A DNA stretch of 64,000 nucleotides from the NCBI RefSeq assembly GCF_014642655.1, contig NZ_BMIR01000002.1, positions 237,025-301,024 on the forward strand, given 5' to 3'. The notes under the pieces were generated by a model. That model made no database searches. It saw only the letters and a program-made list of their open reading frames with translations, and had not been told where the DNA came from. Each line of letters opens with the position of its first letter. The stretch's first letter is position 1. This DNA is from Pullulanibacillus camelliae (GTDB lineage: Bacteria > Bacillota > Bacilli > Bacillales > Sporolactobacillaceae). Positions 60,614 through 64,000 of this stretch are shown one piece after another. Both the position numbers and the translations under genes were made by a program.

Positions 60614-60835
60614 AGTAACAATCCTTTCTATATTGGATTCCATATAGAATATACAGATTGTCTGAATATGTATCGGCGAATATAAGTATTGGTAAGAAAA
60701 TGATAGAGATGTCTCTATGAAAATACCCTATCTTTTAGCGATTGGGAGAATCTTAATTTGAAAAATAGCCAAAGCACTCACGAAAGGTGAAATACTGGGA
60801 TTAAAAGAAAGCGTGGGGGAGAGATGGCAGTTATG

Positions 60836-61015
60836 TTATCCAATATTTTTATAGACTGGTGAAGAGCTTACCTTTTTCACTTGTTTTTTTTGATAGGTGA
60901 TAATGAGCTTGTCCAACTCCTTACTACACTTAATCGTCTTTGCAGAGCTGATACCGTGAAGTGAAGCAGTGTGAATGAGTTGTTGACGTTTTTGCTCAAT
61001 TGCTTCGAATAACAT
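60836..61015 (-). CDS. Spo0E-like sporulation regulatory phosphatase
   Basis: A 59-residue protein: AIEQKRQQLIHTASLHGISS, TIKCSKELDKLIITYQKK. The S-x-E-L-D motif within a two-helix hairpin is the Spo0E family signature; members dephosphorylate Spo0A-P and delay sporulation. ATG 61015 is eight bases behind AAAGGAG; the GTG at 61024 overlaps it. The tail (KKVSSSPVYKNIG) is variable in the family. Confidence 0.82.
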   Translation of the reverse strand: MLFEAIEQKRQQLIHTASLHGISSAKTIKCSKELDKLIITYQKKQVKKVSSSPVYKNIG

Positions 61016-61325
61016 AATGGCCACTCCTTTAATCGGTTGATAACATTATCGTATAAAAAGAGTTAAATTTAAACCATTTCGTGCAAATCATACATAATCC
61101 GACATCTTTGTTTTGAGTAAAGCCCTTTCATTCTTTGGATTTTAGAAAATATCCCAAAATGGTCCAAATCAATACGAACGATGTTATAGTTAAACAAGCT
61201 ATATTTACATAGAAGAAGCTTATTCCTATTTCATAAGGAACCGATGACGAAACAAGTCATTCTGTGTTAAACTTGGATGGAAAGGGCTTACAATATCATT
61301 GTTTGGACCAGAGAGGTTGATTTCT

Positions 61326-61787
61326 TTGAAAAAGATAACAAGTGAAGATGTGTTAACAAAGGATATTATGGATTTGATATTGCCGATTGATGAAGTCGCC
61401 CATGTTCAATCGATGAATCCGCTTGAACATGCATTGCTCGTCTTAATGAAAACGGGCTATTCGGCTATCCCTGTCCTTGATAAGGACACACAACTCGAAG
61501 GCGTTATTAGCAAGACAATGATATTAAATGGTGTTGTTGGTATTGAGCGCATTGAATATGAAAAATTAAGCGAATATACTGTGGAAAAAGTGATGAATAC
61601 AAAGGTACCCGTATTAAAAACGACCGATAACTTGCTCACTGCCATAAAAATGTTAATTAATGAGACTTTTATTTGTGTTGAAAATGAGGCAGGGATTGTC
61701 CAAGGTATCCTTCCTAGAAGCACGATTTTAAAATATCTTAATCACTATCTGCGTGGCTTGGGGCACGATATCGTTCAACAGCCTTGA
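61326..61787 (+). CDS. darB: CBS-domain protein, DarB/CbpB-like c-di-AMP receptor
   Basis: A 153-residue protein made of two CBS domains. It matches the remembered DarB (YkuL) closely: VAHVQSMNPLEHALLVLMKT, GYSAIPVLDK, GIERIEYEKLSEYTVEKVM, FICVENEAGIVQGILPRS. DarB binds c-di-AMP and regulates Rel and pyruvate carboxylase in B. subtilis. The start is uncertain: TTG 61326 is eight bases behind GAGAGG, but TTG 61317 would align better with MISL of B. subtilis. It ends at an overlapping terminator. Confidence 0.85.
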   Translation: MKKITSEDVLTKDIMDLILPIDEVAHVQSMNPLEHALLVLMKTGYSAIPVLDKDTQLEGVISKTMILNGVVGIERIEYEKLSEYTVEKVMNTKVPVLKTTDNLLTAIKMLINETFICVENEAGIVQGILPRSTILKYLNHYLRGLGHDIVQQP

Positions 61788-61807
61788 TTAAAGGCTGTTT
61801 TTTTAAA
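61777..61807 (+). terminator. Terminator of darB
   Basis: AACAGCC pairs with GGCTGTT and is followed by a T-run; the left arm overlaps the last codons. A family A copy begins at 61817. Confidence 0.85.
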
Positions 61808-61816
61808 TAATCAGGG

Positions 61817-62120
61817 AGTATAAAATGTTTGGTCACGAGGACGATACACGTTTCCAATCCAGGCTGCTTGCTTTCCGCGGGGGAGTGGTAATCCTCCTCG
61901 CGCCTTCGCACTGCTAAGCTCTTACCGATCTCCCACTTCCCACAGGACTCTAGTCTCCGCATCATGAGTCAGCGGCGCCCGCGGAACACATGATTTTAGA
62001 GTGTTCCGAATCTCGCGTCTTGCGCTCCCATCCACTTGACCAGGCAACGAAGCCTTTTTCATATTGGATGATGCTCTTATAGCCAGACAAGGACGGGCAA
62101 GCTTTAAGCCCGGTTTTTTT
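61817..62120 (+). repeat. Family A repeat, full length (A6)
   Basis: It begins AGTATAAAATGTTTGGTCAC. It contains the GC-rich CTTTCCGCGGGGGAGTGG, GGACTCTAGTCTCCGCATCA, hairpin CGGAACAC / GTGTTCCG (61982-62008), CACTTGACCAGGCAACGA and the terminal terminator CGGGC / GCCCG with TTTTTTT (62094-62120). Confidence 0.82.
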
Positions 62121-62555
62121 CTTATGGAATAAAATGTAAATCACTCCGCTCCATCTCGGGTGTTGAGCCGGTTTTTAGGCAACTGCAAGTAAAGAAGCTC
62201 TTTTGCTCCTTTTTTCAAGCGATGGAAAAGTGAAAATGTCCATTATAATTGAAGGAGCTTAGGGCGTTGCTTTCAGCTCCGGAGCGCTCGGAGCAGGGGG
62301 ACTTCAACTTACTCGCTTTTTCGCAACCCCTATAGTTCAATTCGAATGCCTGTTTGTCAGCATTTCCCCATTGCGGTCGAAGAGTGCTTTTTTCTTTTGC
62401 TGAGAAAAGTATCAGTTCAAGGCATGAAGGTGGGTAAAGGCGCATAATGGACAGTGCTAAGCTTAAATTTCGTCAGAATAACTCTATTTAGTTGTGTTTC
62501 TTCCATGCCTTACTATAAAATGGAGTATATTTGTCTTAAACAGGAGTGACGTTGA
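62121..62555. other. Upstream region of the MFS exporter
   Basis: No gene is recognised. A GC-containing segment around 62260-62345 looks like repeat debris. A weak promoter candidate (TTGTGT with TATAAA about 16 bases later) lies near 62482-62510. Confidence 0.3.
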
Positions 62556-64000
62556 ATGAACGAGGGAGCAGTATTGACAGATCAGGGGAGAAAAAGGCGA
62601 GCCTATGTCCTAGCGGCATTGGTATTAGGGATGTTCATGGCCTCAATAGAGGGGACCATTGTCGCCACCGCGATTCCTGCCATTGTGGGTGACTTGGGTG
62701 GCTTTAGCCTATACAGCTGGGTTTTCTCCGCTTACCTGTTGATGAATGCATTAACGATATTAATTTATGGCAAGCTATCTGATCTTTACGGAAGAAAACC
62801 TGTCTTTTTATTCGGACTTATTGTGTTTCTTATCGGTTCCTTATTAGCAGGCTTTGCTAGCACGATGAAGCTTCTGATCGTATTCCGACTGGTTCAAGGC
62901 ATTGGGGCTGGAGCAGTACAGCCTATCGCCATGACGATTGTCGGTGACTTATATACCATTGAAGAGCGTGGGAAAATCCAGGGATATCTGGCCAGTGTGT
63001 GGGGGATATCCGCTATATTTGGGCCTGCTTTAGGTGGCATATTTGTACAATATTTAAGCTGGGCATGGGTCTTTTGGGTGAATTTGCCTCTCGGTCTGTT
63101 ATCGGTGATTGGGATAGCTGTTTTCTTTAAAGAAAATGTGAAAAAAGAGCGTCATGCGATCGATTACGTCGGGGCATTTCTTTTATTTGTCACGATTACC
63201 TCGTTAATGATTGTGTTAATTCAGGCGGGCGTTGCTTGGGCTTGGGATTCTATTCCAACATTGTCCTTTATAGTGCTATTTATTGTAGGCATCATTTTAT
63301 TTATCTGGCGTGAGCGGGTGGCGCGTGAGCCTGTTGTCCCTTTAAAAATATGGACAAATCCTCTCATTGCCATCGCCAACATTGTAAGTCTGACAACCGG
63401 TGTCGTTATTATTGGCTTAACAAGCTTTTTGCCGTCCTTTGTGCAATCAGTGATGGGACAATCAGCAATAATTGCTGGCTTTACGCTGACAGCGATGTCG
63501 GTCGGGTGGCCTTTATCTTCAACGCTTGTCGGCCGTCTACTCTTAACACGTAGCCATCGAATGCTTCTTTCAATCGGAGGAACAGCACTCGTCATCGGTG
63601 GACTCTTTTTCTTTCTAATGACCGGTGATAAAGGCCCAATATGGCCCGCTATCGGTTCATTTATCATTGGGATTGGTATGGGGTCAACGAGCACGCTTTT
63701 TATCGTGGCCATTCAGAACAGCGTTCCATGGAATTTGCGAGGTGCTGCAACTTCATCCAATATGTTTATGCGGATGCTGGGGAGCGCGGTGGGAGCTGCC
63801 CTCTTAGGTGGACTGTTAAATACCCATCTGAAAAGCTTCATTGCCGCTCATGGTGCTGCTGAGCATTTAAGCATTGATTCCGCAAATGCTGTGTTAGAAA
63901 ATCGGGATGTTCATCTCTCGACTCACGCTTTACACATTTTAAGCAGGGGATTAGAAACCGCTTTACATTCTGTATATATTGGCGTGTTTGTTTTTACGCT
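62556..64000 (+). CDS. DHA2/EmrB-QacA type MFS multidrug exporter (3' end outside window)
   Basis: At least 481 residues; the frame is open to the right edge. MFS motif A GKLSDLYGRKPVFLFG, motif B RLVQGIGAGAVQPI, motif C GPALGGIFVQYLSWAWVFWVN, and the DHA2-type opening ASIEGTIVATAIPAIV are present, so 14 membrane helices are expected. CAGGAGTG precedes ATG 62556. It likely exports drugs or toxic compounds by proton antiport. Substrate and C-terminus are not visible. Confidence 0.92.
   Translation, partial: MNEGAVLTDQGRKRRAYVLAALVLGMFMASIEGTIVATAIPAIVGDLGGFSLYSWVFSAYLLMNALTILIYGKLSDLYGRKPVFLFGLIVFLIGSLLAGFASTMKLLIVFRLVQGIGAGAVQPIAMTIVGDLYTIEERGKIQGYLASVWGISAIFGPALGGIFVQYLSWAWVFWVNLPLGLLSVIGIAVFFKENVKKERHAIDYVGAFLLFVTITSLMIVLIQAGVAWAWDSIPTLSFIVLFIVGIILFIWRERVAREPVVPLKIWTNPLIAIANIVSLTTGVVIIGLTSFLPSFVQSVMGQSAIIAGFTLTAMSVGWPLSSTLVGRLLLTRSHRMLLSIGGTALVIGGLFFFLMTGDKGPIWPAIGSFIIGIGMGSTSTLFIVAIQNSVPWNLRGAATSSNMFMRMLGSAVGAALLGGLLNTHLKSFIAAHGAAEHLSIDSANAVLENRDVHLSTHALHILSRGLETALHSVYIGVFVFT

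Overview
The window looks like a chromosomal segment from a spore-forming, low-to-moderate GC member of the Bacillales. The evidence is a germinant-receptor operon, CsgA, a Spo0E-like protein, a YjcZ-type peptide, a CotP/GerP-like cluster and a PAS sensor kinase of the sporulation type, together with operons whose gene order matches Bacillus subtilis (ykf, tcy, yhcEFGHI, ydgJ-ydgH, ykaA-pit). The many dispersed intergenic repeats would suit a Sporolactobacillaceae-like genus, but that placement is a guess. I saw no rRNA, tRNA, CRISPR array, prophage or intact transposase.

Layout. 1-200: 3' end of queE and its terminator. 957-9520: a co-directional operon for importing and degrading murein peptides (DppBCD/E-type transporter, YkfB epimerase, YkfC endopeptidase, YkfD ATPase, and a cytoplasmic serine hydrolase with a class A beta-lactamase-type active site). 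9.5-12.3 kb: repeats, two tandem type I toxin-antitoxin modules with 25-28 residue holin-like toxins, and a decayed yhcX gene. 12.3-14.7 kb: cystine importer tcyABC. 14.9-29.9 kb: housekeeping genes (aminopeptidase AmpS, thioesterase, CAP lipoprotein, HtrA-like protease with a zinc-ribbon partner, aconitase, topoisomerase III, sensor kinase, GntR regulator, SleB-like hydrolase). 30-34.3 kb: spore functions (YjcZ-like, then a gerA-gerB-gerC operon led by a probable D-subunit gene). 34.4-40.2 kb: HAD phosphatase, HelD, YkoP-like protein, alpha/beta hydrolase. 40.2-42.0 kb: GerPC-like protein, CotP-like Hsp20 and three GerPA/PF-like proteins. 42.6-49.9 kb: amino-acid permease, LysE exporter, yhcEFGHI ABC operon with its operator, DJ-1 protein, HPr-like protein. 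50.5-58.7 kb: MFS transporter, MarR-MMPL pair, CsgA, isochorismatase-fold protein, PhoU-like/Pit phosphate pair. 60-64 kb: small proteins, Spo0E-like, DarB-like c-di-AMP receptor, DHA2-type MFS exporter running off the end.

Gene-poor gaps are mostly filled by four dispersed repeat families, called A to D here. Family A (about 300 bp) has conserved hairpins and ends in its own intrinsic terminator. Families C and D, and several A copies, begin just behind the T-tract of an intrinsic terminator, sometimes one supplied by a preceding repeat, giving nested chains such as A-C and A-D. Family B (up to 500 bp) has inverted TGGGACA-like ends and a covarying hairpin. These repeats and the tandem toxin modules are the least ordinary content of the window. 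Product names rest on recognised motifs and remembered family members; nothing was searched.
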